DNA of 64,000 bases from an uncultured Mediterraneibacter sp. (GCA_944377745.1 CALWFV010000004.1:62001-126000); one strand, 5' to 3'. Counted from the stretch's first letter, positions 18,609 through 28,511 are shown. Notes: a model not told the origin generated them from the letters alone. Made by a program: numbers and translations.

Positions 18609-19805
18609 ATGGAAAAAATTAAGATGACAACTCCGTTGGTCGAAATGGACGGAGACGAGATGACAAGGATCCTGTGGAAGATGATCAAGGAAGACCTTCT
18701 TGAACCTTACATTGATCTGAAGACAGAATATTATGATCTCGGTCTCGAACACAGAAATGAGACAAATGATCAGGTTACCGTTGATTCGGCTCTTGCAACA
18801 AAGAAATATAAGGTTGCTGTAAAGTGCGCCACCATTACTCCGAACGCGGCCCGTATGGATGAATACGATCTGAAGGAAATGTGGAAGAGCCCCAACGGAA
18901 CGATCCGCGCTATCCTTGACGGTACTGTATTCCGAGCTCCGATCGTTGTAAAAGGGATCGAGCCCTGCGTCAAGAACTGGAAAAAGCCGATTACTATCGC
19001 GAGACATGCCTACGGCGATGTCTACAAGGGAAGCGAGATGAAGATCCCGGGAGCAGGAAAAGTAGAACTGGTCTATACATCGGAGGACGGAAGCGAGACA
19101 AGAGAGCTCGTCCATGAATTTGACGGCCCTGGAATCGTTCAGGGAATGCATAACATCAACAAGTCTATTGAAAGCTTTGCAAGAAGCTGCTTTAACTATG
19201 CTCTGGATACAAAACAGGATCTCTGGTTTGCGACAAAAGATACGATCTCCAAAAAGTATGATCATACTTTCAAGGATATTTTCCAGGAGATCTTCGATGC
19301 GGAGTATGCGGATAAGTTCAAAGAGGCAGGGATTGTTTATTTCTACACACTGATCGACGACGCTGTTGCCCGCGTGATGAAATCAGAAGGCGGCTATATC
19401 TGGGCGTGCAAGAACTATGACGGCGATGTAATGAGCGACATGGTATCCTCCGCGTTCGGTTCTCTTGCCATGATGACATCCGTACTCGTTTCTCCGGATG
19501 GGAATTACGAGTACGAGGCGGCTCACGGAACAGTACAGCGTCACTACTATAAACACTTGAAAGGGGAAGAAACATCCACCAACTCTGTGGCAACGATCTT
19601 CGCCTGGACAGGAGCTCTCAGAAAGAGAGGAGAACTTGACGGAAACAAGGAGCTTATGGAATTTGCCGACAGACTGGAGAAGGCGACGATTGACACCATC
19701 GAGGCCGGCGAGATGACAAAAGACCTTGCTCTGATCACAACGATTGAGAATCCGACTGTGCTGAACAGTGAAGGGTTTATCAAGGCGATCGCGAAGAGGC
19801 TGTAA
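18609..19805 (+). CDS. icd: NADP-dependent isocitrate dehydrogenase
   Basis: A 398-residue enzyme converting isocitrate to 2-oxoglutarate. It belongs to the eukaryote-like homodimeric class: N-terminal [27 protein letters not shown], the substrate region [12 protein letters not shown] and the cofactor region [10 protein letters not shown]. The start follows TTAGGAGGAGACAGAA. In anaerobes this enzyme supplies glutamate precursors through a partial TCA branch. Coupling with the preceding GntR/FCD gene suggests ligand-controlled expression. No citrate synthase or aconitase is seen nearby. Confidence 0.97.
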   Translation: MEKIKMTTPLVEMDGDEMTRILWKMIKEDLLEPYIDLKTEYYDLGLEHRNETNDQVTVDSALATKKYKVAVKCATITPNAARMDEYDLKEMWKSPNGTIRAILDGTVFRAPIVVKGIEPCVKNWKKPITIARHAYGDVYKGSEMKIPGAGKVELVYTSEDGSETRELVHEFDGPGIVQGMHNINKSIESFARSCFNYALDTKQDLWFATKDTISKKYDHTFKDIFQEIFDAEYADKFKEAGIVYFYTLIDDAVARVMKSEGGYIWACKNYDGDVMSDMVSSAFGSLAMMTSVLVSPDGNYEYEAAHGTVQRHYYKHLKGEETSTNSVATIFAWTGALRKRGELDGNKELMEFADRLEKATIDTIEAGEMTKDLALITTIENPTVLNSEGFIKAIAKRL

Positions 19806-20253
19806 TCCCGGACCGGCGGGAAACTGCCGGGAGTTGGAACGGCTTCCGAGATCGGCGGGGGATGGTTTGAGAAATTTTATTCAGGGAGATTTCCCGGACG
19901 GCTCAGGTTCCGTTCCGAGATACGGGAAATACTAAGAACTCCAAGGACCGGCTAAATACAAGCCTTATCATGGCACAACTCGCCTTCGGCTCAGACAATC
20001 ACCATTGCAGGATCTAACGCAGGTATGGGGAAAGGGGAGCGTAAATGGCTGAACAATTTATCAAATAGCCATTCACGCTCCCCTTTTCGCTTCTGAACCT
20101 TACGGCAGGAGAAGTGCAGCCGGAGGGAGGTGCCGATTAAAGGCTGTAGAACGACGCCGGTCCTTAGAGCGCGTCCTTTGCGCTCTTAGTACCGCTGCGT
20201 CGTTCTCCAAGCGAGAGCGGGCCTGCAGGCGGCACCTCCCTCCAGCGGACACC
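19806..20253. other. 448-base intergenic region with strong secondary structure
   Basis: No gene is supported. It holds a hairpin-prone GC-rich stretch after icd (19808-19835), an unrecognised 190-base segment, the icd terminator (20031-20090) and most of a long palindrome (20104-20267) running into the end of the ABC-F gene. Confidence 0.6.
20031..20090 (+). terminator. Terminator after icd
   Basis: A 20-base stem with one mismatch (20031-20050 with 20067-20086) and a 16-base loop ends in TTTT followed by CGCTTCT. Confidence 0.8.
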
Positions 20254-20267
20254 CTACTCCTCTGCCA
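20104..20267. repeat. Long GC-rich composite palindrome
   Basis: The inner hairpin is nearly continuous from 20148 to 20206: AGAACGACGC with GCGTCGTTCT, CGGT with ACCG, then TTAGAGCGC with GCGCTCTTAG around a six-base loop. An outer perfect 14-base stem joins 20122-20135 to 20230-20243, and an imperfect outermost pairing joins 20104-20115 to 20255-20267, inside the 3' end of the ABC-F gene. There is no T tail. It could be a structured 3' RNA, a REP/MITE-like repeat or a terminator of unusual form. Confidence 0.75.
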
Positions 20268-22185
20268 ACCCCTCCCACAACTCATAGAGTTCTTCCAGTC
20301 TCGCCTCGTTTTCTGCCCGCTCGGTGGACAGCTCCTGGCATTTTACTGAGTTGGAATATACTTCTTCCAGAGTGAGTTCGTGGTCGATCTGGCTGTTCCG
20401 GTCTTCCAGACGGCTGATCTCTTCCTCGGTCTTTTTCAGATCATTTTTTCTTTTTCTTTCTTTTGCCTGCTGTTCTTTCTGTTCCTGCCAGCTCAGTTTG
20501 GACTCTGAGATCGGGGAGAAAGCGGAAAAGGAGCCGGCATCACGTGACTGGGATCCGGAGGTGGAATAGGCACGAGTCAGTTCTTCTTTCTTTTCCAGAT
20601 AGTAGTCGTAATTTCCGATGTAGTTTACAAAGGTCTGGTTCACCAGTTCCAGGATCCTGGAAGCGGTCTGGTTGATAAAATAACGGTCGTGAGAGACGTA
20701 GAGGACAGTTCCGCTGTAACTGTTCAGCGCTTCCTCAAGGATCTCTTTTGACGTGATATCCAGATGGTTGGTCGGCTCGTCCAGGATCAGGAAGTTTGCC
20801 TCTGAAAGCATCAGCTTCGCCAGGGAAACACGGCCTTTTTCCCCGCCGCTTAAGGCGCGGATCTCTTTGAAGACATCGTCCCCGGTAAACTGGAATGCGG
20901 CCAGCGTATTTCGGATCTGAGTGTTGTTCAGAGAGGGATAATCATCTGAAATCTCTTCGAAGATCGTCTTCTCGTCGTGAAGGACATGATGTTCCTGGTC
21001 ATAATATCCGATCTTTACTTTGGCACCCAGAGTGAAGGAGCCGCTGTCTGCACGGATCACCTGGTTGAGGATCTTGAGAAGAGTGGTCTTTCCTGTACCG
21101 TTGTCGCCGATGACAGCCACATGTTCTCCCCGTTTGATCTCAAAACTGACGTCCCGGAAAAGGACCTGGCTGTCAAACTGTTTCGAAAGCCCTTCTACAG
21201 AAAGGACATCGTTTCCGCTCGTATAAGCGGGCTCCAGAGTAAGGTGCATTTCCCGGACGGTCTCTGCAGGTTTATCTACGGGAGTGATCTTCTCCAGCAT
21301 TTTTTCCCTGCTCTCTGCCCGGCGTATGGACTTCTCACGGTTAAAGGAGCGGAGCTTCTCGATGACGGCCTGCTGATGCCGGATCTCTCTCTGCTGATTC
21401 AGATATTCTTTAAGCTGCGCGTCGCGGATCTGCTGCTTTTTGGCGGAATACGCCTTATAGTTTCCGAGATAGGTGCGGATCTCCCCGTGCTCGATCTCCA
21501 CAACCTTTGTCACGACGCGGTTCAGGAAATAACGGTCATGAGAGACGATGAAGACAGCGCCGGGATAATTCATGAGAAACGTCTCAAGCCAGGCAACGGA
21601 ATTCAGGTCCAGATGGTTTGTGGGCTCGTCCAGAAGAAGAACGTCCGGTTTTGTGAGGAGCAGCTTGCCGAGAGAAACGCGTGTCTTCTGCCCGCCGGAC
21701 AGGGTGTCTGTCTGTTTTGAAAAATCGTCTTCTGTGAAGCCCAGGCCTTTCAGCACTCCGGTGATCTCACTCTCACAGGCGTAGCCGTTTTTATCTTCGA
21801 ATTCAGACTGCAGCCGGTTATATGTATCAAGCCGGTCCTTCAGAGCGTCTCCGGAAAGGTGTTTCAGTTCCTCTTCGATGGCGCGGATCTGTGCCTCCAG
21901 CGCAAAGATATCTGCTCTGGCGCTGCGGACCTCTTCGTAGATCGTGTTCCCCGGCAGAAGATCCTGATGCTGGGCGAGATAGCCGATGGTCTTTCCTTTT
22001 GCAAGAATCACATCTCCGCCGTCCATCGGCTCCTCCCCCATGATTATTTTCAGGATCGTGGATTTCCCGGCTCCGTTGATCCCTACGAGCGCCGCTTTTT
22101 CACGCTCCTCAATATGGAAGGAGCCGTCATGGACAATGACATGCTCACCGAATGATTTATTTATATTATGACATGCGAGTATCAT
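20254..22185 (-). CDS. ABC-F family ATPase
   Basis: A 643-residue soluble protein with two ABC domains and no membrane segments, of the type that binds the ribosomal E site in translation control or antibiotic protection. Domain 1 has GINGAGKST and LSGGQKTRVSLGKLL; domain 2 has GDNGTGKTT and LSGGEKGRVSLAKLM; both have LDEPTNHLD. The linker between them (about 240-300) is charged, and a coiled-coil C-terminus follows (about 555-640), resembling Uup/YdiF-type members. Nothing identifies a resistance subtype. The start follows CAGGAGGAGTATC. Confidence 0.92.
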   Translation of the reverse strand: MILACHNINKSFGEHVIVHDGSFHIEEREKAALVGINGAGKSTILKIIMGEEPMDGGDVILAKGKTIGYLAQHQDLLPGNTIYEEVRSARADIFALEAQIRAIEEELKHLSGDALKDRLDTYNRLQSEFEDKNGYACESEITGVLKGLGFTEDDFSKQTDTLSGGQKTRVSLGKLLLTKPDVLLLDEPTNHLDLNSVAWLETFLMNYPGAVFIVSHDRYFLNRVVTKVVEIEHGEIRTYLGNYKAYSAKKQQIRDAQLKEYLNQQREIRHQQAVIEKLRSFNREKSIRRAESREKMLEKITPVDKPAETVREMHLTLEPAYTSGNDVLSVEGLSKQFDSQVLFRDVSFEIKRGEHVAVIGDNGTGKTTLLKILNQVIRADSGSFTLGAKVKIGYYDQEHHVLHDEKTIFEEISDDYPSLNNTQIRNTLAAFQFTGDDVFKEIRALSGGEKGRVSLAKLMLSEANFLILDEPTNHLDITSKEILEEALNSYSGTVLYVSHDRYFINQTASRILELVNQTFVNYIGNYDYYLEKKEELTRAYSTSGSQSRDAGSFSAFSPISESKLSWQEQKEQQAKERKRKNDLKKTEEEISRLEDRNSQIDHELTLEEVYSNSVKCQELSTERAENEARLEELYELWEGLAEE

Positions 22186-22229
22186 GATACTCCTCCTGAA
22201 ATTAAATTATTTGACAGTCCTAAACTATC

Positions 22230-22257
22230 ATTATAGCGGAATCACACGAAAATACAA
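22230..22257 (-). promoter_or_regulatory. Promoter of the ABC-F gene
   Basis: On the minus strand, TTGTAT (22252-22257) and TATAAT (22230-22235) have a 16-base spacer, 45 bases before the start. Confidence 0.6.
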
Positions 22258-22274
22258 GCAATTAAAAGTAAAGT

Positions 22275-22303
22275 TTGACAGAAGAAAAAGTCTTTTATAT
22301 AAT
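22275..22303 (+). promoter_or_regulatory. Perfect consensus promoter of rex
   Basis: TTGACA (22275-22280) and TATAAT (22298-22303) with a 17-base spacer match the housekeeping consensus exactly. No Rex-like palindrome was seen around it. Confidence 0.85.
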
Positions 22304-22339
22304 TAGGATGGTATAGACTTGAAATGGAGGGCGATAAGT

Positions 22340-22984
22340 TTGGAACATAGAGGAATATCCCGTGCCGTTATATCCAGGCTTCCAAGATATTACAGATATC
22401 TTGGCGATCTGTTGGAGGAAGGCGTCGAGAGGATTTCATCCGGTGATCTCAGCAAGAAGATGCATGTCACCGCATCTCAGATACGTCAGGATCTGAATAA
22501 TTTCGGAGGATTCGGACAGCAGGGATACGGGTATAACGTAAAGTATCTTTATACGGAGATCGGAAAGATACTCGGTCTGGATAAAAATCATAATTTTATT
22601 ATCATCGGAGCAGGAAATCTCGGACAGGCGCTGGCGAATTACGCTTCATTTGAGAGGAGCGGTTTTATCTTAAAAAGTCTGTTCGATGTAAATCCGAGGA
22701 TGGAAGGTGTGGCGATACGCGGAGTTCCGATCAGGATGATGGATGAACTGGAAGACTTCCTTCAGAATAATGAGATTGAGATCGCTGCGCTGACCCTTCC
22801 GAAATCAAAGGCGATAGAGGTTGCGGATCTGCTCGTGGCGAACGGGATCAAGGCAATCTGGAATTTTGCTCATACCGATCTGAATCTGCCGAAGGATGTG
22901 ATCGTTGAGAGCGTTCATCTGTCAGACAGTCTCATGACATTATCCTACAATATCACCCGCAGGAATGAAGGAAACAAAAAATAA
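22340..22984 (+). CDS. rex: Redox-sensing repressor Rex
   Basis: A 214-residue NAD(H)-responsive repressor of fermentation and hydrogen-metabolism genes; it binds DNA when NADH is low. The N-terminal winged helix has ISRLPRYYRYL and VTASQIRQDLNNFG; the Rossmann domain has GAGNLGQALANY. The start is a TTG at 22340, nine bases after GGAGG; the frame also has an upstream TTG at 22319 but no matching ribosome binding site. A candidate Rex site lies in this window before the alcohol dehydrogenase at 35952. Confidence 0.94.
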   Translation: MEHRGISRAVISRLPRYYRYLGDLLEEGVERISSGDLSKKMHVTASQIRQDLNNFGGFGQQGYGYNVKYLYTEIGKILGLDKNHNFIIIGAGNLGQALANYASFERSGFILKSLFDVNPRMEGVAIRGVPIRMMDELEDFLQNNEIEIAALTLPKSKAIEVADLLVANGIKAIWNFAHTDLNLPKDVIVESVHLSDSLMTLSYNITRRNEGNKK

Positions 22985-22993
22985 CAGGTATAG

Positions 22994-23019
22994 ATGCCCC
23001 GCAGTCATCTGCGGGGTAT
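22994..23019 (+). terminator. Hairpin after rex
   Basis: ATGCCCCGCAG (22994-23004) pairs with CTGCGGGGTAT (23009-23019) with one G-T pair and a four-base loop. The T tail is short, so termination may be partial and the next genes may be read through. Confidence 0.6.
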
Positions 23020-23076
23020 TTGATCGCAGTGGAGCAGGTTCAGGCCAGTTTCCCGGCAGAAAGGCAAGGTGAGCAT

Positions 23077-24585
23077 ATGAGATATCTCCCAGATGGAGAG
23101 CAGATGAAAAATGCAGACACACATACGATCCAAAAGATCGGGATCCCATCCCTGGTCCTTATGGAGAGAGCGGCGGTCAAGATCGTGGAAACTCTTGAAA
23201 ATGAAAAGGTCTCTCTGGCGGATACCCTGGTCGTCTGCGGAAGCGGGAACAACGGAGGAGACGGGTTTGCCGCTGCCAGGATCATTGCTGAAAAAGGATA
23301 CAGAGCTTCCGTCCTGTTTGTCGGGAAGGAAACTTCCATGAGTGAGGAATGCCGGCTTCAGAAGCAGATCGCTGAGAATCTGGGGATCCCGGTATTCACC
23401 ACATTCCCGGAGGAGGAATATACTGTTATAATAGACGCAGTATTTGGCGTCGGACTGAGCAGGGAAATTACGGGACATTACGCGGAAGTGATAGAATGGA
23501 TGAACGAGCAGGACGCTTTTAAAGCGGCAGCGGATATCCCTTCCGGGATCTGCTCCCGCACAGGGCGTGTGCTCGGGACCGCGTTCCGGGCGGATCTTAC
23601 AGTGGCGCTTGCCTGTGAGAAGCTGGGGTGTGCACTGTATCCGGGAAAAAAATATGTGGGGAAAACAGTTGCGGTGCCGATCGGAATCGATACGGAACGG
23701 TTCCGGGATGATCCCGCTGTATGCTTTACCTGGGACGGGAACGACATGGAGAAGCTTCTGCCGGAAAGGAAAGAAGATTCTCATAAAGGAAACTATGGCC
23801 GTGTTCTTATGATCACGGGAAGCGCCGGGATGGCAGGTGCGGCATACCTGTCTGCAAAAGCCGCTTACACAGTGGGCGCAGGACTTGTACAGGTGTACAC
23901 GAGTGAAGAGAACCGTCAGATTCTGCAGCAGCTTCTTCCCGAGGCGATCATTTCGTGTTATTCGGAATATGACGGAGATACACTGGATTCCCTTCTGGAC
24001 TGGGCGGATGTAGTGTGTATCGGGTGTGGACTCGGACAGAGTGGCACATCGGAAAAGATCCTTTGCCATACGCTGGAAAAGATCAGGAAATCATGCATCA
24101 TTGACGCAGACGGATTGAATATCCTGAGCAGGCACAGGGAGCTGATGGAGTGCGGCAGCCGATATCCGGTGATCCTGACTCCCCATATGAAGGAAATGTC
24201 CAGACTGACGGGAAAGAGTATTGCAGAGATCGGAGCGGACCGGATGAAAGTGCTGGATGAGTTCACCGAACAGTGGCCGGTAACCTGTGTACTTAAGGAC
24301 AGCCGGACTGTAGCGGCCCGGCGGGGATACCGCAAGTTTGTGAACCTTGCAGGAAACAGCAGTATGGCAAAAGCGGGCTCCGGGGATGTTCTCGCAGGCG
24401 TGATCACCGGTCTGACAGCTCAGGAAAAGGATCCGTTCCGCAGCGCGGCGCTGGGAGTGTGGCTCCATGCCTGCGGCGGAGACGAGGCCAGAGAAGAGAT
24501 GGGAGCTTATAGCGTACTGGCACGGGACCTGATATGCGGAATACAAAAATGTATGAAAAGAGCGGAGGAGAGCATAAGAAAATGA
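23077..24585 (+). CDS. nnrD: Bifunctional NAD(P)H-hydrate repair enzyme
   Basis: A 502-residue fusion of NnrE (epimerase, about residues 1-210) and NnrD (ADP/ATP-dependent dehydratase, about 215-500), which repairs damaged NADH and NADPH. Visible motifs are GSGNNGGDGFAAAR in the first half and ILTPHMKEMSRLTG plus KAGSGDVLAGVITG in the second. ATG 23077 follows AAGGCAAGGTGAG. The upstream TTG at 23020 is less likely because it lies in the rex terminator hairpin. The stop overlaps the alr start by four bases. Confidence 0.94.
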   Translation: MRYLPDGEQMKNADTHTIQKIGIPSLVLMERAAVKIVETLENEKVSLADTLVVCGSGNNGGDGFAAARIIAEKGYRASVLFVGKETSMSEECRLQKQIAENLGIPVFTTFPEEEYTVIIDAVFGVGLSREITGHYAEVIEWMNEQDAFKAAADIPSGICSRTGRVLGTAFRADLTVALACEKLGCALYPGKKYVGKTVAVPIGIDTERFRDDPAVCFTWDGNDMEKLLPERKEDSHKGNYGRVLMITGSAGMAGAAYLSAKAAYTVGAGLVQVYTSEENRQILQQLLPEAIISCYSEYDGDTLDSLLDWADVVCIGCGLGQSGTSEKILCHTLEKIRKSCIIDADGLNILSRHRELMECGSRYPVILTPHMKEMSRLTGKSIAEIGADRMKVLDEFTEQWPVTCVLKDSRTVAARRGYRKFVNLAGNSSMAKAGSGDVLAGVITGLTAQEKDPFRSAALGVWLHACGGDEAREEMGAYSVLARDLICGIQKCMKRAEESIRK

Positions 24586-25745
24586 AACGATACAGCAGAG
24601 TCTGTGCGAAGATCGATCTGGATGCGATCGCATATAATATGGAACAGATGAAAAAAAGGATCGGGGAGGACGCTCATCTGATTGCGGTCATAAAGACAGA
24701 CGGCTACGGTCATGGGGCGGTACCGATCGCCAGGATGCTGGAAGAGGTTCCCTATGTGTGGGGGTATGCCGTCGCGTGCCTTGGTGAGGGGCTTGTGCTG
24801 AGAAAGAACGGGATCAGCAAGCCGATCCTTGTTTTGGGATGCGTATTTCCGGATGAATATGAAGATATGGTGAAAAATGAGATCCGGGCCGCTGTATATA
24901 CCGAGGAAATGGCATGTCAGATATCAGAGACAGCTGTGAGTCTCGGGATGCAGGCATACTTCCATATCAAAATCGATACCGGGATGGGCAGGATCGGATT
25001 CCCGGTAAATGAAGAGAGCGCGGATGCGATCGAGAGAATCAGCCAATTTCCTAATATCTGCATGGAGGGACTTTTTACACATTTCGCGAAAGCGGACGAG
25101 AGGGATAAGACCTATACGTACAGACAGCATGAGAAGTTTCTCTGGATGAAGGAGCAGATGGAAAAGAGAGGGGTATCCATTCAGTATTACGACTGCGACA
25201 ACAGCGCAGGGATCATTGATTTCCCAGATATGAAGCACGATCTGGCCCGCGCCGGGATATCCACTTACGGTATGTATCCTTCCTACGAAGTGATGAAGGA
25301 GACTGTAGAACTGAAACCGGCGCTTCGCCTGGTAAGCCATGTGAGTTTTGTGAAAGACGTGGAACCGGGAACGTCGATCAGTTACGGCGGAACATTTGTG
25401 GCAAAGGAGAAAATGAAGGTCGCCACGATCCCGGTAGGATACGGCGACGGTTATCCCCGCTCCCTCTCAAACAAAGGCTATGTTCTCATCCACGGGAAAC
25501 GTGCCCGGATCCTGGGCCGTGTCTGCATGGATCAGTTTATGGTGGATGTGACACAGATTCCGGAGACCAGGTTCATGGATGAAGTGGTACTGGTCGGAAC
25601 AGATGGCGAGGACCGGATCACAGTGGAAGATCTGGCAAACTTAAGCGGACGCTTCAATTACGAGTTTGTCTGCTGCCTTGGAAAACGGATCCCCCGTGAA
25701 TACACGAAAAACGGAGAGGTCATAGAACAGACGGATTTCTTTTAG
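24582..25745 (+). CDS. alr: Alanine racemase
   Basis: A 387-residue PLP enzyme making D-alanine for peptidoglycan. The PLP lysine is Lys38 in AVIKTDGYGHG (the usual motif is KADAYGHG). The catalytic tyrosine region is SYGGTF, and GRVCMDQFMVD is present. ATG 24582 overlaps the nnrD stop (ATGA) and follows GGAGGAG; an upstream in-frame ATG at 24534 would overlap nnrD more. The neighbour downstream is a MazF-type toxin, the same order as alr-ndoAI-ndoA in Bacillus. Confidence 0.95.
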   Translation: MKRYSRVCAKIDLDAIAYNMEQMKKRIGEDAHLIAVIKTDGYGHGAVPIARMLEEVPYVWGYAVACLGEGLVLRKNGISKPILVLGCVFPDEYEDMVKNEIRAAVYTEEMACQISETAVSLGMQAYFHIKIDTGMGRIGFPVNEESADAIERISQFPNICMEGLFTHFAKADERDKTYTYRQHEKFLWMKEQMEKRGVSIQYYDCDNSAGIIDFPDMKHDLARAGISTYGMYPSYEVMKETVELKPALRLVSHVSFVKDVEPGTSISYGGTFVAKEKMKVATIPVGYGDGYPRSLSNKGYVLIHGKRARILGRVCMDQFMVDVTQIPETRFMDEVVLVGTDGEDRITVEDLANLSGRFNYEFVCCLGKRIPREYTKNGEVIEQTDFF

Positions 25746-25852
25746 CATCATGGCTCCACGTCTGAGAAAATGAGTGAATACATCCGAAAAAACCGGAAAT
25801 ACTGAAGTATCCGCACAGGAAAAGGCGGAAGAACAGTAAATGGGATCGGAGT

Positions 25853-26209
25853 GTGAATGAATTGACTATCAGGCGAGGAGACATCTATTATGCGGATCTG
25901 AGTCCCGTGGTGGGATCAGAACAGGGCGGCATCCGGCCGGTGCTTGTGATCCAGAACAATGTAGGAAACAGGCACAGCCCGACGATCATATGTGCGGCCA
26001 TCACCTCGAAAATGAATAAAGCGAAACTGCCGACGCATATCGAGATCAGCGCGAAAAATTACCGGATCGTAAAAAATTCGGTCATTCTGCTTGAACAGAT
26101 CCGGACAATCGACAAACAGCGGCTGAAAGAATTTGTCTGTCACATCGATCCGGCTATGATGAGAAAAGTAGATGAGGCGATCCGTATCAGCTTAGAACTT
26201 CCTACATAG
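25853..26209 (+). CDS. ndoA: MazF/EndoA-type mRNA interferase, no adjacent antitoxin
   Basis: A 118-residue PemK/MazF-fold ribonuclease closely resembling Bacillus EndoA, which cuts mRNA at [34 protein letters not shown] and [13 protein letters not shown] match the family. The start is GTG 25853 or TTG 25862; the latter gives the exact family N-terminus and sits ten bases after GGAG. In Bacillus an antitoxin gene lies between alr and this gene; here the 107-base gap has no frame large enough for one, so the toxin looks orphaned or has a distant partner. Confidence 0.93.
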   Translation: MNELTIRRGDIYYADLSPVVGSEQGGIRPVLVIQNNVGNRHSPTIICAAITSKMNKAKLPTHIEISAKNYRIVKNSVILLEQIRTIDKQRLKEFVCHIDPAMMRKVDEAIRISLELPT

Positions 26210-26255
26210 TTTCCGGATCGTCCAGCCTTTACAGGAAGCGAAAAGAATGGTAAAA

Positions 26256-26286
26256 TTGTATGGCGCAGTATGCATTATTGTATAAT
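26256..26286 (+). promoter_or_regulatory. Candidate promoter of yebC
   Basis: TTGTAT (26256-26261) and TATAAT (26281-26286) with a long 19-base spacer precede yebC by 38 bases. Confidence 0.5.
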
Positions 26287-26324
26287 TATAAATTGATCAC
26301 ATAAAGAAAAAGGAGATTTGAGAG

Positions 26325-27056
26325 ATGTCAGGACATTCGAAATTTGCGAATATTAAACACAAAAAAGAAAAGAACGACGCAGCGAAGGGAAAGATTTTTA
26401 CGAAGATCGGACGTGAGCTTGCCGTTGCCGTAAAGGAAGGCGGCGGTGCGGACCCGGCGAACAACAGCAGGCTCCGCGACGTGATCGCGAAGGCAAAGTC
26501 AAACAACATGCCGAACGATACAATCGAGAGGAACATCAAGAAGGCTGCCGGAGAGGGATCCGGTGACAACTATGAACACATTACATATGAAGGATACGGA
26601 CCGAACGGCACGGCAATTATCGTCAAGACCCTGACGGATAACAAGAACAGGACTGCTTCCAATGTCCGCAACGCGTTCACAAAAGGAAACGGCAACGTGG
26701 GTACTCCGGGATGCGTCTCCTTTATGTTTGATGAGAAGGGACAGATCTTTGTCGCAAAAGAAGACTGCGATATGGATCCGGATGAACTCATGATGCTGGC
26801 CCTGGATGCCGGAGCAGAGGATTTTTCAGAGGATGAAGAGAGTTATGAGATCCTCACAGACCCGGAAAGCTTCAGTGATGTCCGACTGAAGCTGGAAGAG
26901 GCCGGGATCACAATGGCTTCTGCTGAGGTGACCATGATCCCTCAGACATACGTAGAGCTGACAAATGAGGAGGATATCAAAAATATCCAGAAAACGCTGG
27001 ATCTTCTTGAGGAAGACGATGACGTACAGGATGTTTACCACAACTGGAATGAATAG
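26325..27056 (+). CDS. yebC: YebC/PmpR family protein
   Basis: A 243-residue member of the widely conserved YebC family. Members were long called transcription regulators and are now linked to translation of proline stretches. The N-terminus [20 protein letters not shown], followed by KNIGREL-like and [11 protein letters not shown] segments, is diagnostic (here KIGREL). The acidic C-terminus is usual. The start follows AAAGGAGATTTGAGAG. It has its own candidate promoter and is followed after 32 bases by metY. Confidence 0.95.
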   Translation: MSGHSKFANIKHKKEKNDAAKGKIFTKIGRELAVAVKEGGGADPANNSRLRDVIAKAKSNNMPNDTIERNIKKAAGEGSGDNYEHITYEGYGPNGTAIIVKTLTDNKNRTASNVRNAFTKGNGNVGTPGCVSFMFDEKGQIFVAKEDCDMDPDELMMLALDAGAEDFSEDEESYEILTDPESFSDVRLKLEEAGITMASAEVTMIPQTYVELTNEEDIKNIQKTLDLLEEDDDVQDVYHNWNE

Positions 27057-27088
27057 AAGAACAAATACAGAAACAGGAGGAAGAACAG

Positions 27089-28363
27089 ATGAGCGACTAC
27101 AGAATTGAGACAAAATGCATACAGTCCGGTTATGAACCGGGAAACGGAGAGCCAAGGGTCCTCCCGATCTATCAGAGCACTACATTCAGATATACTTCAA
27201 GTGAGCAGATGGGACGTCTGTTCGATCTGGAAGAATCAGGATATTTTTATACCCGGCTTCAGAATCCGACCAACGACGCGGTAGCCGCAAAGATCTGTGA
27301 CCTGGAGGGCGGTGTAGCGGCGATGCTCACTTCATCCGGACAGGCGGCAAATTTTTATGCTGTCATGAATATCGCACAGGCGGGCGATCATATCATATGC
27401 GCTTCCGCACTGTACGGCGGCACATATAATCTCTACGCACATACGATCCGTAAAATGGGAGTAGAGGCTACTTTTGTGGATCCGGACTGCACGCCGGAAG
27501 AACTGGAAGCTGCATTCCAGGATAATACAAAGGCAGTGTTCGGAGAGTCTATTGCAAACCCGGCGCTTGTAGTGCTTGATTTTGAAAAATTTGCAGAGGC
27601 GGCTCATCGTCACGGTGTTCCGTTTATCGTGGACAACACCTTTGCAACACCGATCAACTGCCTTCCTTTCGAGTGGGGAGCTGACATCGTCACTCACTCT
27701 ACGACAAAATACATGGACGGACACGCAACCTGTGTTGGCGGCGCGATCGTGGACAGCGGAAACTTTGACTGGGAAGCTCACGGCGATAAATTCCCGGGAC
27801 TTACAACACCGGATGAGACTTACCACGGAATCGTGTATACAAAGAAATTCGGAAAAGGAGCCTATATTACAAAGGCGACAGCGCAGCTCATGAGGGACCT
27901 TGGATCGATCCAGTCTCCGCAGAACGCATTTCTTCTGAATATCGGTCTTGAGACTCTTCATCTCCGTGTGCCGAGACACTGCGAGAACGCGCTGAAGGTA
28001 GCGCAGTATCTGAAGGGACATGAAAAAGTGGCATGGGTCAGCTATCCGTCACTCCCGGGTGATAAATACTATGATCTTGCTCAGAAATATATGCCCAACG
28101 GCACATGCGGCGTTCTTACGTTCGGATTAAAAGGCGGAAGAGAAGCAGCTGTTGAGATGATGGACAAGCTGAAGATGGTCGCTATCGTGACACATGTTGC
28201 GGATGCCAGAAGCTGTGTTCTTCATCCGGCAAGCCATACACACCGCCAGATGAACGAGCAGGAACTGCTTGAGGCTGGAGTTCAGCCGGATCTGATCCGC
28301 TTCAGTGTAGGAATTGAAAATGTGGAAGATATCATTGCCGATGTAGAACAGGCATTGAGGTAA
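27089..28363 (+). CDS. metY: O-acetylhomoserine sulfhydrylase
   Basis: A 424-residue PLP enzyme of the Cys/Met metabolism family that makes homocysteine (or methionine) directly from O-acetylhomoserine and sulfide or methanethiol. The PLP lysine is about Lys207 in HSTTKYMDGHAT. LTSSGQAANFYAVMNI and CVLHPASHTHRQM are typical of the MetY branch. Length (about 425) favours MetY over the shorter gamma-synthase and gamma-lyase branches, though a methionine gamma-lyase activity cannot be excluded. The start follows AGGAGGAAGAACAG. Confidence 0.9.
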   Translation: MSDYRIETKCIQSGYEPGNGEPRVLPIYQSTTFRYTSSEQMGRLFDLEESGYFYTRLQNPTNDAVAAKICDLEGGVAAMLTSSGQAANFYAVMNIAQAGDHIICASALYGGTYNLYAHTIRKMGVEATFVDPDCTPEELEAAFQDNTKAVFGESIANPALVVLDFEKFAEAAHRHGVPFIVDNTFATPINCLPFEWGADIVTHSTTKYMDGHATCVGGAIVDSGNFDWEAHGDKFPGLTTPDETYHGIVYTKKFGKGAYITKATAQLMRDLGSIQSPQNAFLLNIGLETLHLRVPRHCENALKVAQYLKGHEKVAWVSYPSLPGDKYYDLAQKYMPNGTCGVLTFGLKGGREAAVEMMDKLKMVAIVTHVADARSCVLHPASHTHRQMNEQELLEAGVQPDLIRFSVGIENVEDIIADVEQALR

Positions 28364-28511
28364 TTTGAGATGGTATGGACGTATACAATTATGTTCATGC
28401 CATTTTTTCATGGAATATTCTGAAATTAATGTATCCGGGATTGTCTTCTGTATAGAAATGTTCTTTTTTTCAAATAATAAAGAATATCTGACAACAGGGA
28501 GGACGGTTAAA

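Noticed and set aside
20100..20285. A 61-codon minus-strand frame over the palindrome
   Set aside because: It follows the symmetry of the inverted repeat and overlaps the ABC-F gene end; not a credible protein.
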